Shown piece after piece: positions 22,758 to 35,275 of a stretch of DNA of 64,000 nucleotides. Location: positions 44,854,501-44,918,500 of the forward strand of contig NC_069373.1 of the NCBI RefSeq assembly GCF_021730395.1, given 5' to 3'. Under the pieces are notes generated by a model. It had not been told where the DNA came from. It saw only the letters and a list, made by a program, of their open reading frames with translations, and searched no databases. The stretch is from Mercenaria mercenaria (lineage: Eukaryota; Mollusca; Bivalvia; Venerida; Veneridae). A program made the translations under genes and the position numbers. How positions within the stretch are numbered: position 1 is the stretch's first letter; the number at the start of each line of letters is the position of its first letter.

Positions 22758-25155
22758 ACACCTCGCGCATAACGTGCATTAATTACTCAAACTGTCCGTG
22801 TAATATGTACTCGCGCTTGAAAATAAACTGTGAAATGCGGACGTCCTCTTACCCAAGCCAGCCTGTTATTTCGGAAAACTTGTTGGCATGGTTTGCAAAA
22901 CAGAACAGAAGAGAACAGGCTTGCATTTGGCCAACTATAGATTATGCACATAAGGTGTAGTATTACAAATACATTTTATCAACAATCAAAATTTCTGGGA
23001 TATTCTTGCGAATTTCAGAAGCGTCATACAATTAGTTTTTAGTTGTTTCTTCGACAAGAACATTAAAGGATTAAATATGATCAAGGAAAGTAAATATAGA
23101 GCATGAAATGATTATATCCAGATTCTGTTGCGTTTAGATCACACATTTTACATAAACGATTTTCTATATCTAATCTACGTACCAACAAAAGTTTGTTTAA
23201 GGTTAATCAGGGCTGTAGATGTGATGATACAAAAACTGTATATCGTTCGCCAGCAAGTGCCTGAAAACAAACTACGCTCATGGAGTTCAGATCGACAGTT
23301 GCATTCGATACTAGCTGTGAATGAATTTTTGTTCAAATATAACAGAAATAGCAGGATAGTTGATGTGACCTTTGATCTAATGGCCCCCAAAATATTAGCA
23401 CAGAATATTATATTTTCATAAAGTTAAAACGAAGAAGGCGCAAGTGTTCCTTAGATTTTAAGCCGAAACTGTCATTGAAGTTTGACCTACTGACATATCA
23501 AACAAAGCGGTTACCTATGCTGCAACTTCTCTGTAAATGCCTTCTTCATCTTTATTTATTGTGTATGTTACTGTTTATCTAAGTGGTTTGACGTTTTCGT
23601 ACATCGATCAAAAATGTTGAACTGTAGGCCTCATTGAAGATTTGTAATATGTTTTAGAATTGTGATATGACCTTTTATTACAGGTTTTTCAGTGAATTAT
23701 CGAAATATTGGAGTGAAATATATTTGGTATTTTAATAGTGAAAACTATCAAAAATGTTTTTTTTTCACGGGTAAGAAACTATGAAATGGGTGAATTTAGT
23801 CAAAATATGAGATAAAAAGAAAATTTGTTTTTCAAAATATCGTTTACTCATGAACATCATAATTATCTTACGTTTTCACTCTTGACTATATGCCACTCGT
23901 GTAAATATTGCATCTGGTTTTCGCTCGTGAAAGATATTTGAATCTTATACTGAAACAAATTATTATCCTATATATAATTATGTTACCTTCTTTAAAATGT
24001 CATTATTATTATTATTATTATTATTATTAATACCTGCTAACCACAGGCAATATCTCTATAAAATTTGAAGGCAGTAGGTTAAATGAATTTTAGTTATTGA
24101 GCGAAAATCATTTTCTGTCTCGAGGTCGCTGGAAACTGACCTGCCGGTCCTCAAAAGAATACCATCCTCTAGTATTTGATCGGAAACCAAATAGTTGACA
24201 GATAGCCAGACCAAAATGAACAAAGGTGTGGCGGGGCGGGGGTATACAAAGTGCGTCTTCTCAAGTCGCGGCATTTAAAATATCTAGAAAAAAATGTTCC
24301 AAAAGTGCTAGTTCCGCAGTAAAATATATGCACTATATGGCTTGAATTTATTTTTGTAGAAGTATGCATAAAATTATAAACAAGTGACCAAAGCATTCTG
24401 GTGAAGACCAAACAGCGAGTGGCTTAATAAATATGTTATTTAGTTAATTATTATTATATATCATTCCATTAGGATAATAATATGAGCAGTGATATTAACA
24501 AAACAATACACGAAGCTTAATGACAAATATTCTACATCTAGGCGGAGAAGGTAACAGTTATATAATTTTTGCTAAATATACAATTCAAATAGCACATGCG
24601 GCATATACACTGACGAGATATGAACAACATGTTTGTTGGGCTTTATTAGAATAACTAATAAAACAACACTCATAAATTGGGTATCAATTTAATCAGCGAC
24701 TTACCAACATTGCATGTGAAAAATATAACTATGATTACATTCTCCATTATTACACAATGGGTAGCGAGTATCGATACGTGTATGTGTTGAACATTTTAAG
24801 GTGATGCTTTTTGTAGTAAAAAATATATTCAGGCATATGTTTGTTGCGTTTTCATATCTCGTTAGTGTATACATAGACAAATAATTATTTATAACCATAC
24901 TACATTCTGCCATGTTTATGAAAATGTTAGCACATTGTTAAACTTGTTAAAGTAGATGTTTAAAAACGGCAGATATATTTAATTAAAGTTCTAATTGTCT
25001 CTGATTGGTCAGGTGTAACTTGGTTTGTTTGCGAACTGTTGCGTGCGTCATGCAAGTTGTTGTGTTCTTTTGCATTTTAAACAATTATTTTTTCTGAGCG
25101 TTTTGCAAGTTGCATGTAAAAGCAGAAAACGTTTACAAGTGAACAATGTGATCTG
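22758..25155. other. Intergenic, no gene recognised
   Basis: AT-rich. 23175-23425 on the minus strand resembles a diverged ATTTTGGGGGCC-ATTAGATCAAAGGTCA repeat often seen in bivalve non-coding DNA. A TTA microsatellite lies at 24002-24030. Short frames have no recognisable domain. Confidence 0.45.
24002..24030. repeat. (ATT)n microsatellite
   Basis: About nine uninterrupted ATT triplets. Confidence 0.97.
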
Positions 25156-25287
25156 ATGCCGGCGGTGTCATCCGTGACCACCGTGCGACATCGACAGCAC
25201 GATGTCCCTAGCGATGTCACATTTCTGTCTGACATGGAAGGGACTTACGGTTTGCCCCTGTCAACCCATCATTTACACAAAGCTTGA
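25156..25287 (+). CDS. Hypothetical 43-codon ORF in a GC-richer island
   Basis: ATG to TGA, starting MPAVSSVTTVRHRQH. The surrounding 25150-25260 is clearly richer in G+C and CpG than its AT-rich neighbourhood. An inverted CCAAT word (ATTGG) lies at about 25004. I recognise no family, and there is no good splice donor inside the ORF. It could be a short peptide gene, a decayed exon or a GC-rich regulatory patch. Confidence 0.2.
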   Translation: MPAVSSVTTVRHRQHDVPSDVTFLSDMEGTYGLPLSTHHLHKA

Positions 25288-25645
25288 TCCAACGATAACC
25301 TTTTATGTATAATATTGATTTTCTTGAAACTTGAAATGCGTATAGATGATATTATACAATATTTTTATTTTGTTGCCATGGCAACAACTAATAAAAAATG
25401 AAGAAAAATGGCCAAGTGTAAAGTACAAGATATATTTCATGAAACTTGGTATATGAGATGTTAGCTTGTTACCTTGTTACCTTCATGTGTTGTATACGGA
25501 GCGCCTGGGTCAGATATGACCCTTAAGCTCCTCGAATCTGGTTTCTCTGTTACAATGCTGAAAATCTTAATCCATGGCACGTGTTTTAGAAGATATGAAC
25601 GTTTCTGTTGCAGTTATTAAAAAATCAAAATCTATAACAAAGAAT

Positions 25646-25869
25646 TGAGCCGCGCCATGTGAAAACCAACATAGTACGTTTGCGACCAGCATGAATCCAG
25701 ACTAGCCTGCGCCTTCAGGATCCATGCTGTTCTCTAATGGTTTCTCTAATTGCAATAGGCTTTGAAAGCGAACAGCATGGATCCTGACAGGACTGCGCGG
25801 ATGCGCAGGCTGGTCTGGATCCATGCTGGTCGCAAACGCACTATGTTGGTTTACTCATGGTGCGGCTCA
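25646..25869. mobile_element. Palindromic MITE, copy 1
   Basis: Nearly the whole 224 bp folds on itself. The ends are TGAGCCGCGCCATG and CATGGTGCGGCTCA, followed inward by AAACCAACATAGT and GCGACCAGCATG. The inner arms contain CAGGATCCATGCTGTTC. Two more copies lie at 61085-61320 and 62339-62575. No coding capacity. It resembles a very common bivalve palindromic element. Confidence 0.9.
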
Positions 25870-26081
25870 ATTGATCATGTGATAACTTATAAAGCATATT
25901 CTTTCCCGCAACTTAGTATATAGACAGGAGACAGTATGCTCTCCATTTGTCCGTTACTTAGTCTATCTGTATGTCCGCCAATTGGACATATACGTCGGAT
26001 TGTTTCATAACTTTCAAAAGTACAAAACCTTCGACAAAGATATAAAATAAAATGGAGAATACGCACATTATTTTGTCACAT

Positions 26082-28099
26082 TGCCGTGAACACTACTCAT
26101 ACAGTAGAGCGGTACTCACAGTTCCGTGAACATAACTCATAGAGCGGTACTCACAGTTCCGTGAACACTACTCATACAGTAGAGAGGTACTCAAAGGTAT
26201 GTGAACACTACTCATAGAGCGGTACTTACAGTTCCGTGAACACTACTCATAGAGCGGTACTCACAGTTCCGTGAACACTACTCATAGAGCGGTACTTACA
26301 GTTCCGCGAACACTACTCATTGAGTGGTACTCACAGTTCAATAAACACTATTCATAGAGCAGTTCTCACGATGCCTTGAAAACTACTCATAGGGCGGTAC
26401 TCACAGTTCTGTGAACACTATTTAGTCAGTGTTGCTGACGGTTCCGTGAACAATATTCATAGAGCGGTAGTTACAGTTCAATGAACATAACTCATAGACG
26501 GTAATCTCAGTTTCGTGAACACTACTCATAGAGCAGTTCTCACAGTCCAGTGAACACTACTCATAGAGTGGTACTCACAGTTCCATGAACATAACTCATA
26601 GACGGTTATCTCAGTTCCGTGAACACTACACATAGAGCGGTACTCACAGTTCCGTGAACATAACTCATATACGGTTATCTCAATTCCGTGTACACTACAC
26701 ATAAAGCGGTACTCACAGTTCCGTGAACACTACTCATAGAGCAGTACTCACAGTTCCGTGAACATAACTCATATACGGTTATCTCAATTCCGTGTACACT
26801 ACACATAAAGCGGTACTCACAGTTCCGTGAACACTACTCATAGAGCAGTACTCACAGTGCCGTGAACAGTACATAGAGGGGTACTCACAGTTCCGTGAAC
26901 ATTACTCATAGAGTGGTACTCACAGTTCAATAAACACTAATCATAGAGCAGTTCTCACAGTGCCTTGAACACTACTCATAGAGCGGTACTCACAGTTCAG
27001 TGAACACTATTTAGTCAGTGTTGCTGACGGTTCCGTGAACACCACACATAGAGCGGTAGATACAGTTCCATCAACATAACTCATAGACGGTAATCTCAGT
27101 TCCGTGAACACTACTCATAGAGCAGTCCTCACAGTTCAGTGAACACTACTCATAGAGTGGTACTCACAGTTCCATGAACATAACTCATAGACGGTTATCT
27201 CAGTTCCGTGAACACTACACATAGAGCGGTACTCACAGTTCAGTGAATACTACTCAGTCATTATTGCTCACGGTTCCGTGAACACTACACATAGAGCGGT
27301 ACTCACAGTTCAGTGAATACTACTCAGTCATTATTGCTCACGGTTCCGTGAACACTACTCATAGAGCGGTACTCACAGTTCCGTGAACAATACTCATAGA
27401 GCGGTTATCACAGTTCCGTGAACAATACTCATAGAGCAGTACTCACAGTTCAGTGATCTCTACCTAGTCAGTATTGCTCACGGTTCTGTGAACACTACTC
27501 ATAGAGCAGTACTCACAGATCAGTGAACACTACTCAGTCAGTATTGCTCGCAGTTCCATGAACATAACTCATAGACGGTTATCTCAGTTCCGTGAACACT
27601 ACTCATAGAGCGGTACTTACAGTTCCGTGAACACTACTCATAGAGCGGTTATCACAGTTCCGTGAACACTACTCATAGAGCAGTATTCACAGTTCCGTGA
27701 ACACTACTCATAGAGCGGTACATACAGTTCAGTGAACACTTCTGAATCAGTATTGCTCACGGTTCCGTGATCACTACTCATAGAGCGGTACTCACAGTTC
27801 CGTGAACACTACACATAGAGCGGTAATCACAGTTCCGTGAACACTACTTAGTCAGTATTGCTCACGATTCCGTGAACACTACTCATAGAGCGGTACTTAC
27901 ATTTCCGTGAACACTACTCACAGAGCAGTACTCACAGCTCAGTGAACACTACTCAGTCAGTATTGCTCACGGTTCCGTGAACACTACTCATAGAGCGATA
28001 ATTGTAGTTCCGTGAACACTATTTATAGAGCAGTACTCACAGTTCGGAATATAACTCATAGAGCAGTGTTTAGGTTCCGTGAACACTACTCATAGAGCT
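26082..28099 (+). repeat. 35-bp minisatellite, about 57 units with higher-order structure
   Basis: The basic unit is CTCACAGTTCCGTGAACACT followed by ACTCATAGAGCGGTA (35 bp). Variant units (for example with ACTCAGTCAGTATTGCTCAC, or CATAACTCATAGACGGTTAT) recur in fixed order. Longer repeats of about 589 bp (starts 26421 and 27010), 104 bp (26661 and 26765) and 70 bp (27211 and 27281) can be seen. The array abuts the 205-bp satellite at 28100 without a spacer. There are no unique spacers, so it is not a CRISPR array. Confidence 0.95.
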
Positions 28100-31000
28100 C
28101 AACTGCAAGGTAACAATAACTGTGTGTTTCTATGGGTTGCAATTAGAGATACTGCGCTTCCGAATTTGTTCAGTAGTAAGAGCAAGATAACGGTCTCAAT
28201 TTTAAAAATAAATTGAAATTTCACACCGGACAGTGAGAGCCGCACACGATATAAGAAGTCTTAGAAATATCGGACCACTGTGCCCTTAGTTTCAATGAAA
28301 AATAACGTTGTATTTAGCCTGATTTGTACAATAAGAGGTGCCTCGCTGATAAATTCGCTTACTAGTAACGGCTGGATTTCGTTATCAATTCGGATAAAAC
28401 TTGATATTATACCCCAGACAAAGTGAGAACCGCAAATGCTATTGCAGGCCTTATGAATACCGGCCTCTATGACCCAGGTGTTTTTCGCTAATTTTCAATG
28501 AAAAAAAGTATTGTATATTTAGCTTGTGATGTGCAATTAGAGACGCTACCCTGCCAAATTCATACAGCAGTTAGTACAGAATGAGGGTTTCAATTTTGAG
28601 TAAACTTGAAATTTTCCACCTGACAGAGTGAGAAACGCATACGACATCACACGTTTTAGCAAAATCAGCTATGACTTAGGTGTTTTACGCTTATTTGCTA
28701 TGACAAATCTACTGTGTATTTAGCTTTTGAACTGAAATTAGAGGTGCTGCACTGCTGCATTCGTTCAATAATTAGGGCAGGATGACAGTTTAAATTTGGA
28801 CATATTTTGAGATTTTATACCAGACAGAGTGAGAACTGCACACGATATTACAACCTTAGTAATATCAGGCCACTATGTTCACACAATCACAATGAACAAA
28901 TATGTGTATTTAGTTTTTTGAACTGCAATTAGATGTACTCTTTCGCCTAATTTGTTAAGAAGTTAAAGCAGGGTGACGGTCTCAGTTTGGACAAAAATCC
29001 CCAGCCTCAAGTGGTTTTGGCTCAATTGCGAAGAACAAATAATTGTGTATTAAGCTTTAGAGCTGCATTTGAAGTAGTTTCGCTGCCGCATTCGTTCTTT
29101 TGTCAGGGCACGAACATAGTTTCAGTTTGGACAAAAATGATTTTTTTCACTGGACAATTTGAGAATCGCACACGATATTAGAAGCCTTGGCTATACTAAT
29201 CCACTGTGACTAACGTGTTTTTCGCTAAACTGGAATTAACAAATAATTGCGTATTTAGCTCGTGACCTGCAATTAGAGATGCTGCTCTGTCGAATTCGTT
29301 CATTATTAGGGACAGGATGACGGTCTAAATGCGGTCAAAAATTGAAATTTTACACCAGAGAACCTCACATGATATTACAAGCCTTAATGATATTGGGCCA
29401 CTGTGACTAAAACATTCGCTCAATTGCAATGTAAACGAAGTGTGTATTAAGCTTGTGAACTGCAATAAGAGGTGCTGGGCTGACAAATTCGTTCAGTAGT
29501 TACGACAGGATGACGGTCTCGCGTTGAAAAAAGAATGAAATTAGACACCGGACAGTGAGATCTGCATACGATGTAACATGCCTTAGTAATATCAGGCTGC
29601 CTTAAATAAAGTGTTTTTCTCTCAATTGCAATGTAAAAATAACTGTGTGTTTAGCTTGTGAAATGCAATTAGAGGTTCTGCGCTGGCGAATTGGTTCACT
29701 ACTTAGGGCAGGATGACGGTATCAATTTGTACAAACTTGAAATTTTACCCCGGACAAATTGAGACCCGTCCAAGATATAGGCCTAAGTAATATCGAGAGA
29801 CACTTGCTTTTTGCTCATTCGCAATGAACAAAAATATGTGTATTAAGCTTGTGAACTGCAATTAACAGTGTTTTGGTGCCGAATTCATTAAGCTGTAATG
29901 GCAGAATGACGGTCTAAATTTGGACAAAGCTGAGGGTTTACACCGGAGAAAGAGAGAACCGTACACGTTGTTACATGCCTTAGTTATATCGGGACACTAT
30001 GGCTTAGGTGATTTTTCTCAATTGCAATGAAAAGATAACTGTATTTATAGGTTGTGAACTGCTATTTGAGGTACTGTGCTTCCGATTTTTTTAAGTAGTT
30101 AGGGCAGGATGACAGTCTAAATTTGGAAGAGTTGGGATTTTACTCCGGACAAAATGAGATTCACACACGACATTAAAAGCCTTAGTAATATCAAGCCACC
30201 GAGACTTAAGTGTTTTTTTTTTTGCTCAATTGCAATGAAAAATTGAATGTATATTCAGCATGGAAAGGCAATTAGAAGTGCTGCATAACCAAATTCGTTC
30301 AGATGTGAGGGCGGGATGAAGGATGACGCTGCAGAAGGTAAAACTGAGCACGATATTACAAGCATTAGAAATATTGGGTGACTGCCTAAAGTATTTTTTG
30401 CTGAATTGCTACGTAAAATTACGTGTGTATTAAGCTTGTGAACTGCAATTAGAGGTGCTGCATTACCGAATTCGTCTTGCAGTTAGGGCAGTATGTCTCA
30501 ATTTTGAAAAAAAAAAACAACAATGTTCAACGCTCAACTGAATTGAACAAATAATTGTGTATTTAGTTAGAGGTGTAATGCTGGCGATTTTGCTCAGCAG
30601 TCAGGGAAAGATGACGGTCTGAGTTTAGACAAAAATTGAAAATTTACACCGGACAATGAGATCCGATATTACAAGTCTTGGAAATATCAGGCTACTGTGA
30701 GTACAGTGTTTTTGCTCAACTGCAATAAAAGAATAACTTTGTATTTAGAGGTACTTTGCTGCCGATTTCGTTCAGTAGTTAGGGCAGGATGACGGTCTCA
30801 GTTTGGACAAAAATTTGAAATTTTACCCCGGAGAAAGTGAGAACCTCAAACGATATTATAGTGTTCAGCCAATTTGACTTAGCTGTTTTCGCTAAATTGC
30901 AATGAATAAATAACTGTGTAGTAGACTGTGAACTGCAATTAGCGATGTAGCATTGCCGAATTGTTTCAGTAGTTTGGGCGGGAAAACAGTCTTAATTTAG

Positions 31001-31743
31001 AGAGAAAAAATACACAAAAGAAAGCGAGTAATATTGGGCCACTGTGACTAAAGTGTTTGTTTTTTCTCAATTCCAATGTATAAATAACTGTGTATTGAGA
31101 TTGTGAACTGCAATTTACATTAGAGAGTCCTTGCTGCCGAACTCAATCACAAGTTAGGGCTGGATGACGGTCTACATTTGGACAAAATGTGAAATTGTAC
31201 CCCGGACAAACTGAGAACTGCAAATGATATTACAAGCCTTAGTAATATCTTTCCACTGTAACTAAGGTGTGTCCTTCCAAATTTGTTCAGTAGTTAGGGC
31301 AGGAAAAATGAAATTTTGCATCGGGCAATGTGAGAACCGCACACGGTATTACAAGCCATAGTATTATCGGATAACTGTGACTACAGTGTTTTTGCTTCAT
31401 TGCACTGGAAAAATAATTGTGTATTTACACCGGACAATGTGAGAACCGTACACGATATTTCAATTTTTAGTAATATTGGCCCACTGTGACTTAAATGTTT
31501 TTTGCTCAGTTGCAATGAGTAAATATCTGTGTATTTAGCTTGCGAACTGCAATTAGCAGTGCTTCGCTGCCGATTATTTTCTCATGTAAGGACAGGATGA
31601 CGGTCTCAATATGGAAAAGAAGTTAAATTTACACCTGACAAAGCGAGAACCCACACGATATTACAGGCCTTAGTAATATCGGGAAAATTGACTAGTGGTT
31701 TCGCTCAATTGCAATGAAAAAATAACTATGTATTAAGCGTGTT
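28100..31743 (+). repeat. 205-bp satellite, array 2, first segment
   Basis: About 18 units in the same orientation as array 1, with the same diagnostic blocks. Many units have small deletions; some are shortened to half a unit (around 30500-30600 and 31290-31440). No frame persists from unit to unit. Confidence 0.92.
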
Positions 31744-31747
31744 AAGG

Positions 31748-32346
31748 TAGTTCTGCACGTTTGATAAACCGGAAGTGATGGCGTTACGTCATTTATCCGG
31801 AAAACGTAGAATAAAGCCTGGATTCGGCGTACGAATATGAAAATCATTTTATGAATTATTGGCAACCTGTAAGTAAATTTATTACAATGGCACTGTTACT
31901 ATTTCTCTGAAATTAAAATATGATATTAAAACCCCTGACACGTTAAATAATTCAAAATAATGTCATAAAATTAGTTTGAAATGTGCAGTTCACTTTAATC
32001 ATGGTCAAATATCTCAAAAATAAGCACACAGACCTATACATTTTATTTCACCACATGATAGGCCATATGTTTCTTTACGACTGTGAGAAGTTTCATTAAA
32101 ATCTACATTGTAGGAAAATTTCTACTCTCAAAAATGTAACAAAAGTTGTGATTTTCCTATAGACTCCCATTATGAAAAATTGTGTGAGGTCCAAATTTTT
32201 CAAATCAGTCTAGCAAAAAATCAAGCACACGCCCCTATCATTTTTATTTGCTGAATTTTCTAAGTATATTCTGAAGTTTTGAAAAATCAGAGTTTAATCA
32301 AAATCTACATTGTAGAAAGAATTCGATCCGAACGTGCAGATCTACC
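31748..32346. mobile_element. TTAA-flanked MITE (piggyBac-like) inside the satellite
   Basis: Ends GGTAGTTCTGCACGTT and, inverted, GGTAGATCTGCACGTT (16 bp, one mismatch). TTAA stands at 31744-31747 and 32347-32350. Removing the element and one TTAA restores a satellite-like join (AAGCGTG-TTAA-TTGCAG). The 599-bp interior is AT-rich and non-coding. TTAA target duplications are the mark of piggyBac-type insertion, although the end sequence itself is not one I can tie to a known family. Confidence 0.85.
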
Positions 32347-32350
32347 TTAA

Positions 32351-32790
32351 TTGCAGTAAGAGTAAGAGGTGCTGCGCTGTAGACTTCATTCAACAGTTAG
32401 GACAGGACGACGGTTGCAATTTGGACAAACGATGAAATTGGTCCTCGAGCAAAGTGGGAACAAGTCTTAGTAATATCGGATCTCTGTGACTGAAATGTTT
32501 TTCACTCAACTGCGATAAAGAAAAACAACTTTACATTTAGCTTGTCAGCTGTAGTTAGAGGTGCTGCGAGTGTCAGTATTAGGCGAGGATAGCGGTCTTA
32601 GTTTCTGGAAAAATTGAAATTTTATACAGAGAAAGTGAGAACCGCATATGATAGTTCAAGCCTTAGTAATATTGGGCTATCATGATTAAGGTTTTTTGTT
32701 GTTGCTAATTTGCAATGAAGAAAAACATGTGTATTTGGTTTATGATATCAATTAGAGATTCTTCGCCACCGCAGTAGTTCAGTGGTTATG
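32351..32790 (+). repeat. 205-bp satellite, array 2, second segment
   Basis: About two forward units that resume directly after the MITE and run to the inversion point near 32790-32860. Confidence 0.85.
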
Positions 32791-32859
32791 ATAGGATGAC
32801 AAATTAATGCATGCAGAAAACGTACGTATAATGACATTTGCTCTGAAACTTTTAAATTT

Positions 32860-34845
32860 TACTCAAATTGATACCGTCACCATGCCCTAACCAGTGAACC
32901 GAATCGGCGGTGAATGCCCTCAAACTGTAGATCACAATATTGATGGTAAAGATATATCTTCAATAATAGAGAGGGACAAATACATAAATCACAGCTGGGG
33001 ATTTACACAGGCTTGTAATGCAATTTGCTCGCCGTTTCTTACTATTTGCTCTGAAAATATTAAATCTTACTCAACTTGATACCGTCTTGTTGCCCTAACC
33101 AATGAACCGAATCGACGGTGAATCAAATTGTATGTACATCAGTATATTACTTTTAAAGATATATCTTCAATAATAGAGAGGAACAAACACATAAGTCACG
33201 GTAGCCCGGGATTAAAATAGGATTGTAATGCAATTTGCACGCGGTTTCCTACTATTTGCTCTGTAAATACTCAAATTGATACCGTCACCCTGCCCTAACC
33301 AATGAACCGAATCGGCAGTGAAACCCCTCAAATTGTAGATCACAATATCACTTTCAAAGATATATCTTCAATATTAGAGAGGGACAAACACATAAGTCAC
33401 AGTAGCCCGGGATTAAAACAGGCTTGTAATGCGACTTGCACGCGGTTCCTACCTGCGTTGAGTCGTATACGGATGCGTTTTGCGAACGCTAAATCTAGCT
33501 TGAAGTACTAAGGCTTGTAACATCGTTATATGAGGTCCTCATTTGCGTTGAGTCCTATATATACGGATGAGTTTTGTGAAAGCTGAATGAAATCACCCAG
33601 TACCATATATTTTTCATATGTATGCAGTTAACGTACGTATAATAACATTTGCTCTGAAAATATTAAAATTTACTCAAATTGACACCGTCACCCTGTCCTA
33701 ACATATGAACCGAATCGGCGGTGAAACCCCTCATATTGTAGATCACAATATTTTATATATCTTCAATAATAGAGAGGGACAAACAAATAAGTCACAGCTG
33801 CCCGGGATTCAAACAGTCCTGTAATGCGATATGCACGCCGTTTCTTACTACTTGCTCTGTGAATATTAAATTTTACTCATATTGATACCGTCACCCTACC
33901 CTAACATATGAACCGAATCGGCGGTAAAACCCCTCATATTGTAGATCACAATGTTGATTTTAAAGATATATCTTCAATAATAGAGAGGGACAAACACATA
34001 AGTCACAGTAGCCCGGGATTAAAACAGTCCTGTAATGCGATTTGCACGCGGTTTCCTACTATTTGCTCTGTAAAAATTGAATTTTTATTTAAATTTATAC
34101 CGTCACCCTGCCCTAACCAATGAACCGAATCGGCAGTGAAACCCCTCAAACTGTAGATCACAATATTTAATTTCAAAGATATATCTTCAATATTAGAGAG
34201 GGACAAACATATAAGTCACAGTAGCCCGGGATTAAAACAGGTTTGTAATGCGATTTGCACGCGGTTCCTATCTGCATTGAGTCGTATACGGATGCGTTCT
34301 GCGAAAGCTAAATCTAGTCCGAATTACTAAGGCTTGTAACATCGTAATATGAGGTCCTCATCTGCATTGAGCCCTATACGGATGAGTTTTGTTTTTCGTA
34401 TCCATGCAGTTAACGTACGTATAATGACATTTGCTTTGAAAATATTAAATTTTACTCAAATTGATACCGTCACCCTGCCTTAACCAATGAACCGAATCGG
34501 CAGTGTAACCCCTCAAATTATATATCACACTATTGATTTTAAAGATATATTTTCAATAATAGAGAGGGACAAACACATAAGTCACAGTAGCCCGGGATTA
34601 AAACAGGCTTGAAATGCGATCTGCACGCCGCTTCTTGCTATTTGCTCTGTAAATAATAAATTTTACTCAAATTGATACCGTCACTCTGTGAAACCCCTCA
34701 AATTGTAGATCACAGTATTAAAATTACAGATATGTCTTCAATATTAGAGAGGGACAAATACATAAGTCACAGTAGCCCGGGATTAAAACAGGTTTGTAAT
34801 GTGATTTGCACGCGTTTCCTACCTGCCTTAAGTGGTATATGGATC
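32860..34845 (-). repeat. 205-bp satellite, inverted and diverged block
   Basis: The reverse complement gives GTGATCTACAATTTGAGGGG, then GATTCGGTTCATTGGTTAGG and GCAGGGTGACGGTATCAA. This is the same satellite in the opposite orientation but a distinct subfamily: its last third reads CCCGGGCTACTGTGACTTAT then GTGTTTGTCCCTCTCTATTA. Some units carry an extra segment with CGTATACGGATGCGTT. That segment recurs about 819 bp apart (33438 and 34257), a four-unit higher-order repeat. Confidence 0.9.
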
Positions 34846-35275
34846 ACATATTTAGCTTGTGAACTAAATAGAGGAGGAACGCCTCAGAATAAGTTCAGTG
34901 GTTAGGGCAGGATGATGGTCTTAATTTTAAAATAACTGACATTTTACATCAGAGAAAAAATGAACGCACACGCCTTAGTAATATGAGCTACTTTGTTTTT
35001 CGCTTATTTGCAATTAAATTAACGAATAAATGTGTATTTAGCTTGAGAACTACAAGAAGAGGCCTTCGCTGTCGAATTCGATCTCTAGTTACGGTAGGAT
35101 GACGGTTCAAGTAGGACAAAATTGAAATTTTACAAAAACCGCACACGGTATTAGAAACCTTTGATATATCGGGTAACTGTGACTCTAATGTTTTTACCTG
35201 AATTGCAATGAAAAATGACTGTATTTATTCCTCGTATACTCAATTACAAGTGCAGCGGTACCGATTTCGTTTAGA
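34846..35275 (+). repeat. 205-bp satellite, array 2, third segment
   Basis: About two forward units between the inverted block and the unique island; both are rather degenerate. Confidence 0.8.

Noticed and set aside
26082-28099. Regular short repeats that might suggest a CRISPR array
   Set aside because: Units are head-to-tail with no unique spacers, the DNA is eukaryotic and there are no cas genes. It is a minisatellite.
32894-34905. A series of similar ORFs starting MNRIGG or MNRIGS
   Set aside because: They recur because each inverted satellite unit happens to stay open for about 60 codons in one frame. Other units break the frame, and no product is recognised.
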